DNA of 64,000 nucleotides from Acanthochromis polyacanthus (lineage: Eukaryota > Chordata > Actinopteri > Pomacentridae), in NCBI RefSeq assembly GCF_021347895.1, contig NC_067120.1, forward strand, positions 16,167,361 to 16,231,360, in the 5' to 3' direction. Position 1 is the first letter of the stretch, and each line of letters starts with the position of its first letter. A program made the translations under genes and the position numbers. The notes under the pieces are model-generated. The model worked only from the letters and a program-made list of their open reading frames with translations, did no database searches and was not told where the DNA came from. Shown here one piece after another: positions 48,391 through 60,211 of this stretch.

Positions 48391-51300
48391 TAGTATATCC
48401 AGTTAAAACTTCTGGACTTTGGCTAGCCTGATTGGTTACATTTCTTTGATGGTCATTGGTTAATGTAGCAGTCCTGAGTTTAATCTTGTAGTATTCAGGC
48501 TATTCATTTATTGTAAACAACAGCAGAGGTCCATACTGTAATCACATTCAGTTTATAGCCTGGCACTGTTTTGTGTTACCCAGACTAATACATCTGACTG
48601 ACAGTCAGGTAAACAAACATGATACAATGCATTAGTTGAAGCATTATCTCAGTGGCCAGAGTACTGTATATTTTGATGGCTTTTAGGCCTCCTGGCAGTG
48701 CAAGGCTGTGCGGCATATCTATTACTGATGCTTTGATTGACATGGGCAATGGGGCCTGGGATTGGAGATGGCTGTGCAGAGTATTGGTGTGAGGGAGAGT
48801 TGTGTTCCCTTCATTAGACAGGCCGGGGGAATGCCCTGTTGACCCCACACTGACCCCTCCAACACAATTACGAACCACAGGCCTGGCGCCGGTTATTGAT
48901 GCCCATTACTGACATGAGCAGCTGCACAGGGTTACGTTCTCACTAATGTGAGCTGCAGTCTGTCAGACTCACTGAACTATGGAAACACACATTAAAAGGG
49001 AAAACAGGAGTATAAGTCCTCTGTGACTCATGATTTGGATTTGGCTTTGGGGAAAAAGAGGCAAACATTATAATGTACATTTATTACCTTGCAGGAGGAA
49101 AATGATTAAAAATGAGGAGCCTGACATTTACTGGGTTTTCAGGACAATAAATATATCAATATTTGTGCAATACAGACAAATGCCAACAGGAACTACTACC
49201 AGTATGAAAACAAAAGAATAATACACATCCAAAAAAGTGATGTTAAAGCTGTATTGACGAAATCAGCCGATGTGGATGAAGAATAATAAAAAATATACTT
49301 TGCTGAACTATAATAAACACCAAATAGTTCGTGCAAACATATGAGGATAAAAATATCTTCCACCAGTCATTTTTATATATTCACTTGTCCTCTGTGAACC
49401 AGTAGTATTTTCTATTCAAAGTTTTTCCTAGCTAGTATTTATGTGAACCTCATATATCTGAGAAAGCTAAAATAAGTGATGAAATTATGGCTCATTGTTT
49501 GGTTCAGGAAAAATCTGTATCATAGAACTCCAGGTAACATCCTTCAATTGCTTGTTTGGTCACAATTTATGATAAAATAAAGCTAAGAGAACTGACAGAT
49601 TTTTGCATCTGACAAACTGAAACTGGTGGATAAACTATCAGAAGTTGCCAGTTTTTTAATTACCTAATCCTGAAACTTTGTCATTTAAAAACAAAATCAT
49701 AGGTGCCTTTAGAAACTGGATTGCTCCAGCCCTTGATATACGGGAGGATATTACAGCATGATTGGAACAAATACCTGTGATATGGCAGAGGATTCTCTAA
49801 ACGAGAAAAAAAGTGCTATTTGTTGAATCTTGCGTCTCTGATATGAGTCTCTCTCCCTACCAGCTAGAAATGTGTTGTGTGTGTGCGTGTATTGGTACGC
49901 TACCCAACTGTACCTTGCTGTTGTATTTGTGATGTAATATCCTGGGCTACGAGTGTGGTGTAAGGGGAAAAAAAAACAGCTTGCTGCTTTTGGTTATCTT
50001 CTCATTTTTCCCTCAGCAAGTTGGCAATAAGCCAACATTCAGCCTATCGATTTTCTCCACCTCTACTCGTAAAATGAAAACTGAAATTGTTTCCCCCTCC
50101 TCCTTCCCTCCTCCGTCGTCTTCTCTCACTTCTCAGGTTGTAGCTCTCGACAAACTTTGCAGCCCGCGATTTTATATAATACTTCTGTTTTGGAGCCTCG
50201 GGAAAAGCCAACGGGCTATTTTCACCACGCAGCCTTGTTTTCACGTCGTTGTGTCTGGCGCGCTGCCATTATACCTGCCTGGAGTGCATGTTGGCAGTAC
50301 CCCTGCATTTCTTACGGCTCTTGATCCCAAATTGACGTGAGGAATCCCTTTATTGTACCTCTCAGTGGTAATGGTGGGAAGGCCCCGTTAATGAGCCTTT
50401 GTCCCTGCTCACTGATGGAGGACACAGCTCTGGGAAAGTGGCCTGTATGATTAGTAAATTGTGGTTAATTAGATAGATGGAAGGGTCATCGGCGGTGATA
50501 AAGTCGAGGGAACCACTGACTGATGGAGGTGTCAGCTGATGTTAATAAAGGGAGAGTGCTCAGAATAGCATGGAGTCTGTAGTGGCCTTTAATAGATAGT
50601 GATTACGAGCTATTAAAAATGACCAGACAAAGGCAAAACTGTGCTTAGCTGTCATTTAATCTGCAGAAGCACTCCAGCCTGTGTAGTAAATGGCGAGGAG
50701 TGGACTGATCTGTTAACTCTTCAGTGCCAATGAGAGGAGTCAATGAGGTGGCCAACTCGATCTAATCATACCTGTGTGATCTCCTGGAAATGTTAATGTG
50801 AAGGGAGGATTAAGTGGCAGCGCTGAAGATCCTGTGTTATAACTCAGACTGGTTTCATGGCCGGGGCGTCACTCTAATCCATTCAATCAGGAAGAGATTG
50901 GTAGGAGATTATGTAGGAAGACAAGATAATATGGGTGGAGGAGAAGGAGAAGATGAATCATAAGTAGGATCCAAACTGAAAAGATTAGATCCATATCAAC
51001 GAGAGAATGTGGGCGATCTATCTTCACCACCAGACATCCACCTCATATCTGAGTTTGATTTATGTTCCGGCAACATACAGTCAGTTGGACCGAAAGAAAA
51101 AAGTATCTGGCACTTGTTTATCTCCCAACAATGGTGCAAATGCAAGCGATTACGTCCAGCAGACTCTATTGTAGATGACTCAAGGAGACTCCTGGTGTGG
51201 TGCATCCTGCTGTTCGAGGAGTTTGCCCTTTGCCTGACGTGACTTGTAGCAGGTGTGTGAGCTGCCAGCTCCCTGTGTTGTCTACGGCTGACCTCCCTGC

Positions 51301-51864
51301 ACTTGGACTGGGCAATTAGTCCACAAAATGGCTGACTGTAAATCTCCTGCAGGAAGGGTTTGGCAGGGCCACCCCGAGGTGAGCTCCACAATGAGGAATT
51401 AAACACACAGTATTAGCTAACAGCAGTTTTATGATGTGAGGAGCAGAACAGGGTGAGGACAGGGGCAAGGATGCTCCCGTACAGTATCATCGAGGGAGAT
51501 GTGTTGTGTACTGTTGTGCTTCTCGGGATCCAAGTCCTTGTGATTTATATGAGAAATGTACCATATAATGAGGTTCATTATAAAAGAGCCAGCAGAGAAC
51601 AGGATGGGATTTGCTGAGCCAAGGTAAGGAAAAAGCACAGAAGGTATTTTCAGAATAATTGTGAAGTTCTGTGTGACTCCACATTTCATGCCAGCGTAGA
51701 ACAATTATTTTTGGATGCTCACATTTGTAATGTTGGACATACTTGATTTATTTGCTGTTTTTAATCCTGGTCTTTACACATGCAGTGTACACATTTAAAC
51801 TGGATGCTGCTAATTTTCTTAAAGTTATCTTAAAAGCCAGGGTCTGTTGACCATATGAGATAGA
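48391..51864. other. repeat-poor non-coding stretch, 3.5 kb
   Basis: No gene recognised. A pyrimidine-rich tract TTCCCCCTCCTCC (about 50089) continues to CACTTCTCAG at 50136. The longest frame (136 codons, minus, 50996-51406) has no known domain. 50.34-50.9 kb looks single-copy. Confidence 0.5.
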
Positions 51865-52312
51865 TACCAATCAGCCACAGCATTAAAACCATCTTTTTAA
51901 TATTGCTTAGGCCCATCAGCAGCTCTTACCCATCAGACTAAGGATTCCTGTGATGTCCTCTGTTGTCTGGCACCAGATCCTTTTGGTCCCTGTGGGCTGC
52001 AGGGTGAGGACTCTCTGGACGGTGTTGCTCTGGTGCATAATGCTCAATCAGAGTGTGACGTGGGGTGCTTGGAGGCTGGGTCAACGCCTCGGGCTCCTTG
52101 TCATGTTCTTCGTGCTGTTCCTGAGCAGTTATTGCGATGTTACAGGGCCAATTGTCTGACTGAGGGACACTCCTAGTGTTTCAGCATGTGCTGTCGCAAT
52201 GTTTTCTTTACATCTGTTGCTCTGCACCAATGTTTAGGTGGGTAGTACATGTCAAACATCCTCATTAATGCCAGGACTCAAGGTTTCCCTGCAGAACATT
52301 GCATTTTAACAA
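51865..52312 (-). mobile_element. Tc1-like element family T2, C-terminal part, minus strand
   Basis: The terminus TACCAATCAGCCACAGCATT (51865-51884) begins with the TA typical of Tc1/mariner insertions. On the minus strand the catalytic-domain remnant reads EHDKEPEALTQPPSTP then RHTLIEH, matching the family pattern EHN.EFEVLTWPPNSPDLNPIEH, with the final E kept but the DLNP block lost. Further N-ward, the reverse complement of GTAGTACATGTCAAACATCC overlaps the family segment also present at 40620-40639. The N-terminal half is missing. It is the inverted partner of the copy at 40041-40725. Confidence 0.8.
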
Positions 52313-55300
52313 CACAAATGTGGATGCTTCATTTGCAAAAAAAAAAGTTTTTGAAGATGAAAATTCCGTGACATTAAACATAACATTTTTTAAAAGCCAG
52401 TAACAATAAACAGTTCATGCATTTTTGCTTAGAAGAAGTGATAAAAAAAAAAAAAGCTTTTTAGATTCAGTACCATCTTCTTTTTTTTTGGAAGCCACCA
52501 TCATAAAATGCTATTAGAGGTAGAAACCTTCTTGATTTTAAGGTAGTATTATCATGAATACTTGCATTCAAAAATAACTACAGCCCCCATTAAAATATAT
52601 TCCTGCATCACTGTAACTAACTTTCATTATCGTCCATTATACTCATCAGTACATACTCCAAAGTAAACTTTCCAACTTTATTCTCTGACGGCTAAAACAC
52701 CCACAGCATTCACTGCTGTCTGTCCGGTTGTTATTAGAGACGTGTCTAAGGTAACCATGGCTCCTGAAGCTACACGTGGACTTGTCTCTCTGCTGTGGCG
52801 ATCAGCCTGTGATGGTGGAGTTCTTATGGAAATTAGTGTTCGTTAAATCCAGCAGATGTATTTGATCCAAAATAGTCCTGGATTTTAAAATATGTATATT
52901 CTTACCTGAGTGAACACAACATATTTTAAAGTAAATCTGTGCTCCAGGGGAAGTAAAGTACTAAATCACTTTTGTTTTTGCAAGTGTTGGTGGGATTTTA
53001 AATGAGGTTTTGTTTACATCTAGAGCAGAAAATAAAGATTTTGGTTTTGATCCGGTTTGAATCTGAATCCTCCAGTGGAATCAACTCTGCAGTAGTTTCT
53101 AAAGTTTTCACCTCAATAATGCCTCTGTATGCCAAATACTGAATGGCACCCCACTAAATGTAGCGCTGTGGAAAGTAGCAGATGGATTTTTAAGTCTGTA
53201 GGCAAACTGAAAGTCTACTGCATGCAGCCTTTTCAGCTTTTGAGTGGAATTTGTACAAAGAATCCAGTCACATACTCTCGGGTCAACCTTTTGTAAGTTT
53301 TCAGAAAGTTTTTCACTCACTATTGACATTTTTCTTTTTGGGTTCACTTCCTCATAACATTCCCTGACAATATATTTCCTTGTGGCTTGACACATAAATC
53401 TCCACCCATCTGTCCGCGTCTCTGCTTGTCATTTTCTATTGAAACTGTCAGTAGATTCTTTACATTGGTTTTTTTTGTGTGTTTGCCAGACATAAAATGA
53501 GTCAGCAGAAACTTCTTGTCGATCAAGCTGCCCTTGTTGGGTGTAGAAGCCAACTAAGCTGACCATAACTAAGCTCAAATCTGCCTTTTGGAATTTGTAG
53601 ATGCGTAGCTGAAGTAAAATGGACCCCCAGTTTTTTCATATTTGATGCTAATTTTAACAAACAATCTGAAATTCAAATGGTGCAACAGTGATGAATACAT
53701 TGACTATACAGTGCATTATTAGAATAATTAAATGGATAAATATAGGAGCAAAACATCAGAACAGAAACACTTGCATTATGCATTAGTGTGTAATGGTGGT
53801 GTACGGTCTCCCTCGTCTCATTTCTCAAGTGGGAAGATGTAAAAAATGAATCTGGGCCCTTGCGGCTTCTCCAGTGGGTAAAATCTAGATGGCGATGGTT
53901 TCTGAGGACCAGAGAGTGTGCTGTGAGCTTATTGAGGGAGTGAGGGTCTGACAGATAGTGTTGCCTCTTTCCTCATAACCATTGGCTGATTTGTGAATAT
54001 TGTTCCCCTTTGGTTTAATCTGCTGTGTGCTGTGAGGCGGAAACTATTCCCAGAAGGCTGCCAGAGGGGGTTGCTAATTTATCTCCTGTGTATTAACGGT
54101 GTCTTGGCAGGAGAGCGCGCCCCGACCTTCTCTTTGCCAAAGCAAACAGGCGAAATGTTGACCTGTGTTGACCCAAAACCTTGACATGGACTCCATTCAG
54201 CGGCAAACGAGGCGATCTGGGGGCACGTTTGAGTTTTTTATGATTCACCCCTCTTGCACTTCCCCACTCACGCCCTGACAGACATTTATTTAGGGATACA
54301 CACTCAGTTATTGCCTTGTGTGCTGCTGTATGTGCACGCCGATGGGCTGACCCCTGTAGGTTCGATACTGTAATCTCTGATCAACAACACACTGAGCTGA
54401 TTTCTCGAGGGTGCGCCACTGGACAAAAGACATATTTGTGTGAGGATTTTAGGTGCTGTGATACGGCAGATTTGTCATCCCACATGAGTGGTGAGGCCGG
54501 CAGCTATTCGAGGCCCATCGGCCATAACAGACAAATCAATGAAGCACTACGTCCAAGATGTATAATCTCATTAGATGGCTGCTACAAAGAAATATGACCC
54601 TATATGATTATGCAGTAGCTTTTGTCTGCGGCATAGATTCAGGGCTCTGATTTTATTGCTTGTTGACCATGGTTTGTCCGCACTGATCGATGCTTTTGTG
54701 TCTATGAGATGTTTTGATGCTTCAGCAGTTGTACTACGTATGTAGCTACAAATCTTTTCCCAAGATTTCAGTTTTTGTTTTGATATGAAACTTTCTTTGC
54801 AGAGTTCAGTCAAATACTGGAAACCTCTCTGAAAGGTTCGGCAGTGTGTGGCTGTGTGTGTGCTGACTGGGTGGGCTACCTTGTCTTCTTGCTCTCCAGT
54901 AGAGAGGGTCCCATATTTAAGATGAATCTCTGCAGGAGAGTTCTTTGTCATAGGCTCTGTCAAACAGCTGGGGTTGCTATGGTGACGTGACAAGGTTCAG
55001 AAAACCCGCAGGAGAAGTGCCTGTGGACCCCGACACTTCATCAAGTGACATTCAATAATTTGAAGTTGAAAATCATCGGCTCTGCTTCGGGATGTGAAAT
55101 GCCGCAGATTCAGGCAGTGACAGTGAAGATTTGGCTCTTCACTTGTCTGTGACTGTGCTCAAGAGTCCAAAACAACGGGGACATTTATGTTTTACTTATA
55201 ACTTCCATGATGACGAGCAGTTGAAGACACTCGCTGCCTGTCTCAAAAACCGTATCTGACACAGTCTAAGTAGGTGTCAGGTCTCAATTTCATATTCTGA

Positions 55301-56118
55301 TTGTGTATCTCATACCAATGTGAAATATTTACCTCATTTGGTGTTCTTTGATCAAGATCAAATCCTTCTACTCTTAGGTTTGCAGACATCACTCTTTGTT
55401 CTGTCAGAGATAACCGAAGGGAAGACAATCGAAAATTTCAGCAGCTTCTGAAGAAATTTTTCTGTTAAAAAACACAGCTGCTCACTTTTGATCAAGTGAA
55501 TATTCCCCTCAGATGAACCACATTAGTTTTATCTGGCAGAACAAAGTGGAAGTGTACAGACGAGTTGATTGTTTGGCAATAAGATGACAGGGTCAATCCA
55601 GCACTGCGATCTCTATCTTTATCTAGTGATAATTGTTAGCCCACAAAAATTCCTAAAAAGATGAAAAGTCAGAACAAGCCATTTGTAGCGTGCTTTGTCC
55701 ATCCAACTGTTGAAAACTAGAAAGTCAGAAATAGGAAATCCTCATTTTTGTTCAGCTTTTTAACTCGGTAAGTGGCTGAAAAAATAACTTTCTCTAAAAA
55801 TTATGTTAAACTAAGCTCATAGTTTATGAAGAGTGTATTACATGACAGGTAAAACTATTTACGTGAAAGCTGTTGCTTATAGTGATGAAGACACAGAAAG
55901 TATTGGTGTGTAACTTTACTATGCTAGTTTTCACCCTTACTGCTCTCATGGCATTGCTTTCTGCAAAAAAGCCCAGAAATCCCACTATACACGGTGCAAT
56001 CAATTAGTTCTGAGGATGCACTCATAAAAGGCAAAATACCTCATTATAACTTGGACAGCAAAGTAGTGTCCTTCTGCAGCAGTACACTGGTCTCAGCTCT
56101 CCTGACACGCTTGGAATA
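52313..56118. other. non-coding stretch, no gene seen
   Basis: Frames of up to 140 codons occur (54571-54993, minus), but none has a recognisable domain, a splice context or neighbours. Short A and T homopolymers lie near 52330-52490. The part from about 55980 may already belong to the mariner fossil that follows. Confidence 0.45.
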
Positions 56119-56955
56119 CTACCTGGAAGCCCCACTCTGCAAACATGTCAAGCACCATCTGCAGTCCACTCTGAACAGCAACTCCTCAACTTGATTTTTA
56201 TTGTTGGAGAAGAGGAAGAAGTCACAGGGAGCCAAATCTAGGGAGTTGGCTGAATGTAGATAAACAATTGTGTTGTTGTGGCCAAAAACCGTGTACGTAA
56301 TCAATGTGCTGTGAACAGGTGCACCCAACTGACATCCCACTCGGTTTGATTCATTTGTACCAAATGTTCTCCCTCAGATGCCACAGGACATTACTGCACT
56401 ACTCAGCACTATCAGTCTGATCCTGGGAGGCACGTTCATGGTGCTCAACCATGTAAATGAAAGTGATGAGCCTGTTCTTGGTGCAGGCAGCAGAGTGGCT
56501 CGGTGGTGAGCACTTTCGCCTTGCAGCTAGAATGTCTCCAGTTTGGGCCTTTTTCTCTTTTTGCATGGAGTTTGCATGTTCTGCTTGTGCATGTGTGGGC
56601 TTTCTCCAGGTACTCCAGGCTTCTCCCATAATCCAGAAACATGATGAAGTTAATTGGTGATTCTAAATTGTCCATAGGTGTGAATGTGAGTGTGATTGCT
56701 TGTCTCTATGTGTAGCCCTGTGATAGACCGGTGACCTGTCCAGGGTATCCCCCATCTTTGCCCTAAGTCAGCAGGGATAGACTCCAGCCACTCCACGACC
56801 CTATTTAACAGTGTATAGATATTGGATGGATGGATGTTCTTGGTGCACTCTTGACCTAAAGTGCCCTTTCCAGTCTTGTTTAAACACTGCCGTTTTTTCT
56901 CTGGGTTGCAGCCATAGACATACTGTACCTCTAATGTGATGATATCCAACATAAA
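56119..56955 (-). pseudogene. mariner transposase fossil, split by a V-SINE
   Basis: Three minus-strand pieces follow mariner transposase order. N-ward (56837-56952): DIITLEVQYVYGCNPEKKRQ, the block around the first catalytic site, with the TGDE core decayed to TLEV. Middle (about 56350-56475): LITFIYMVEHHERASQDQT, where the FFD catalytic aspartate is Y, then VLWHLRENI. C-ward (56119-56340): SANSLDLAPCDFFLFSNNK, the YSPDLAPCDFFLFP block. A V-SINE (56486-56836) sits inside the first spacer. Frames differ between pieces. The outer terminal repeats are not identified, and the element may extend left to about 55980. Confidence 0.85.
56473..56847 (+). mobile_element. V-SINE superfamily SINE, copy 2, inserted in mariner
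   Basis: The body 56486-56836 is flanked by the exact duplication TTCTTGGTGCA (56475-56485 and 56837-56847, extendable by TG to 13 bp). The head is tRNA-like but decayed (GGCTCGGTGGTGAGCAC). The central domain is TTGCATGGAGTTTGCATGTT with TGTGGGCTTTCTCCAGGTAC. The 3' part has GTGATAGACCGGTGACCTGT and CCAGGGTATCCCCCATCTTT, then the TGGATGGATGGATG tail. It is clearer than copy 1 and lies in the same orientation. Confidence 0.92.
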
Positions 56956-59069
56956 GTCTGGCTCATCCTGGGCTGGTGACTGAGATTTGCTCTCTGTTTC
57001 AGTTTAACAACCATGCAAAAAATCACAAATGCAAAATCCTAAAAGTTGCCCCAATGTTGATTGCATAATATCATGTGCAATCCAGACTCATGATATTTTC
57101 TGCTTGCATCTGTTGCATGTGTGTCACCATGTCATTTCCTGTCACTGATCGTCATAAACTACCTGCTCAACATCAGTGACTGTTGAAACCCACAATGTAA
57201 TAATAGCACACTGTGTAATAATTATGCATACCTAATTACTTTCTGTGCATAATACGGCATTTTACATTTTGTGGATGGATAGATTATGATTTGGGTGGCA
57301 GGTTTTTTGTTAAATCTTTAGTCTCTCTACATATATTGTAATATATCACTTTATTTATCAGCATGTACATCATGTATATTGTTGTTTTTATCCTAACAAA
57401 CACATCCTTCCCTTCATGAGCCATATTTTAATTATTCCCCATGTGTTTTCTGGTATTGTCATTCAATTGCAAATAGTATGCAAGTGTAGATTGCTTCTTT
57501 ATGTGCATTCTTGGTGGTTTATGTACTGAAATATTGCAGACTTCCCCATAATCCCCCTCATAAAATGGCCAAGCCAAGATCATAAACAAGATACCACCAA
57601 CCTTACATCAGCCCATACATGTATAGAAATATATATAGAAATTGAAGTCTTTCAATTGTAAATCTGAACATAAACAGTGGTGATAATTCTACAAATATGC
57701 TGATTATGTAAAAGCCTTGTTACATTATGAGCACAAACCTCGCCAGCTACTCATTAACTGCTGGATGCATGCAAAAAAACTGCATGCTAACAAGTTCCCC
57801 ACATCAGCATAAGCAATATGTTTATGTAATGGTCACAACTTGTTTACACTACCCACCAACAGTCCAGATTTCACTGTGTAAGTCTTGCTTTTACTCTCTG
57901 TGGGCCTCTCTCTAGCTCGTGGTAATAAGAACACGTACACAAGCAGGTGTGATATGAATTTAAAGAGCTTTTCGATAGCAGCACATGTAATTAAACATGG
58001 TTTTATGAATTGCGAAATGGATGCTACAGGACATGAAGCTTCATTTGTTGTTGCCAGCGCTGAAACATTACCCATCAGACACTATCTGATCCAGGCCCCT
58101 AAACTGGAGTGCCAACACACCAGCATGCAGCACAGCATGTTAAATCACACACATCTCCCTCTTCCTCTCTTCCCGTTTGGTTGCGGTCTGCTCTTGTTTT
58201 CTTATCAGGAGTACAGAAAATAAGATTCCTGCCCCCTGGGTATCATCATAATTCCAGACTAATCTGTGCGCTGAAAAACAAGCATGTTATCCATCTGCAG
58301 GTCTGTTATTACCATTGGATCTGTGGCCATTCTAATTCTGGAGCATTGCGGGTTAGGTGAAGGTTTTAAGCTGATCCTCAGGCACACTGATGGCTTTCAC
58401 CTACTTGGCACGGCAAGAAATAGAAGTCACCAAAAAACGGCGTAAAGGAAATGAAGGTGTGTGTTTGTGCATCTACCAGGCCAGCTGAAGCGCTTGGAGG
58501 AGCACAACGAACAAGCCCATCACAATACAAATTATAGAGAACACGAAGGGTGCTGGTGCAGACCTGCTGCTGCACTGATGTAGAGCAAACACAAATTACT
58601 TTGATGCTGCCAGAATTTGACTGCGTGCAAGTATACTTAGTTCTTCAACTTTTCTAAATCTTTTTATTTTTGCCTGTCTTCCTTGGAGCAATTGGGGAAA
58701 AACACATCAGTAGATTTTAGTGAATTATAATCCCATTTGATATTACCGGCACTGCAAATTGTGGTAATGCTTTAAAACTACATATTGAAAATAAAATGAC
58801 AGCAGAAGATGTCTCTATCAATTTCCTTCCTCTTTATTCTGTTCCAACAACATGTAACTTTTATGAATCAGTCTTGCTGCCAGAAGCTCCCAAAACACAG
58901 ATTAGATTTTAGTGTCATTGTCCGCTTGAAAATGTGGCTGAAAACGAGATGTAAACCTACTAAAGTGGAAGACATGCAGAAATAGTTCAAATCATTTACA
59001 CCATATACATTAGCTGGGTAATAGAATATATATTAAAGCTGCATGAATGGATTTTTGCCACTTACATGC
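56956..59069. other. non-coding stretch, no gene seen
   Basis: AT-rich DNA without a recognised exon or transposon. The overlapping plus frames at 57885-58360 (112 and 83 codons) have no known domain. Confidence 0.45.
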
Positions 59070-59305
59070 AGCAACAATCAGAAAACACAACATCTAACAT
59101 ATTACTAATCTATTTACACATGCAGCAGATACAGAGCAACATTAGAGTTCATTTGTATCTCTGTTTGTCCAATATTTACTCGACTTTTACCTCTGTTTTG
59201 GTCTCTACTGACATCTAAGAATATCCGTCTGCTTGTGTCAAGATGCTTAATTTGTTTTACTACCTAGTTCTGAATAACTTTGGGTGCTTTTGAGTGACTG
59301 ACAGA
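59070..59305. repeat. possible dispersed teleost repeat
   Basis: TTTGTCCAATATTTACTCGA, CTTTTACCTCTGTTTTGGTC and TCTACTGACATCTAAGAATA resemble a repeat remembered from other teleosts. No borders or class can be given. Confidence 0.3.
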
Positions 59306-59539
59306 AAGCATACAGTTTAAGTGAGCAGTTTATCAGAGTAGAGCACCCATTTCAGATGTTATCAGCCCATTACATTCCCACTAGGGATCTCCTCCACCTT
59401 CTGCTAGGCCCAGGAGGCACATTATTTAATCGAGTTCTGTTATCACCTCATTTAATGGTTGTGGAAGGCGATTTTGCACTTACAAAGAGCTGCAAAAGTC
59501 CACATCTGTAATTTGCAGGGGTTCATGGAGACATAATTC

Positions 59540-59818
59540 TGCAGAATTTCACCCAGGAGACTCACGTTCAAGACCTGTCTGTTGTTTCACTTAACTCTTG
59601 TTTTCATTTTTGCTTTCATTTATTTTTTTTTAATCTGTGTTTACTTTTAGCTGGACATTTAGGCCAAAAAAATTCTTGGTCAGGATTAGAAAAGATTCAT
59701 GGTTTGGGTTAACATTCACACTGTTGATATGGTTTCCGTATGTTACAGAACTATATTTCGTATGTTTACATCCACATTACCACAAGAGGTCGCACACTGT
59801 ATCATAGTTTCTCCTTAT
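59540..59818 (+). repeat. probable dispersed repeat with tRNA-box-like head
   Basis: TTTCACCCAGGAGAC (59547-59561), shared exactly with 44935-44949, is followed by ACGTTCAAGACCTGTC, a loose box B-like segment. Further on come GGTCAGGATTAGAAAAGATT, CATGGTTTGGGTTAACATTC and AAGAGGTCGCACACTGTATC. The order resembles a known teleost repeat. Class uncertain. Confidence 0.45.
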
Positions 59819-59887
59819 CAATAATCAGAATGGATACTAACTCCTCTACTGAGCCAACTAGAGGGTGGAAAAGATGTGGTCCATATG

Positions 59888-60211
59888 TACAGGGGGTCAT
59901 CAGCTTACGTCGGAATTCTGTTCCTACAGCGTGACGTAATTCAGTTTTCACCGTAAGTCGGAACTCGCATATTGTGATGTATGTGGCATGCAACAGGCGA
60001 ATGTAAACAAGCCGTCTTCCTCGTATAGTTCCGTTTGACGACGTAATCATTCGTCTGCTACGCTCAACGAGTTCACAGGCAAAATTTGTTTTAACATTGC
60101 AGGTGTTAGATCAGAATGATGGAACAAGACTTTCTTAATAAATTTGAGAGATGGCAACGTAACCACGAAACACCGTAGGTCGAGGACGTTGTAAACCGAG
60201 GATCTGGTGTA
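59888..60211. mobile_element. Tigger/pogo-like MITE, 320 bp, TA duplication
   Basis: The body 59890-60209 lies between TA dinucleotides (59888-59889, 60210-60211). The ends are inverted: CAGGGGGTCATCAGCTTACG on the left and CACCAGATCCTCGGTTTACA on the reverse complement of the right, about 13 of 20 matching. CAG...GTCCTCGACTTACG-type termini with TA duplication are known from the Tigger/pogo branch of Tc1/mariner. Internal CpG-bearing segments (GTAAGTCGGAACTC, CGTAGGTCGAGGACG) repeat the terminal theme. No transposase is present. Confidence 0.65.

Noticed and set aside
50996..51406. 136-codon open frame on the minus strand
   Set aside because: No known motif, and composition follows the local DNA.
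54571..54993. 140-codon open frame on the minus strand, hydrophilic and Lys/Ser-rich
   Set aside because: It looks somewhat protein-like, but I recognise no family and no splice sites fit it. A protein search would decide.
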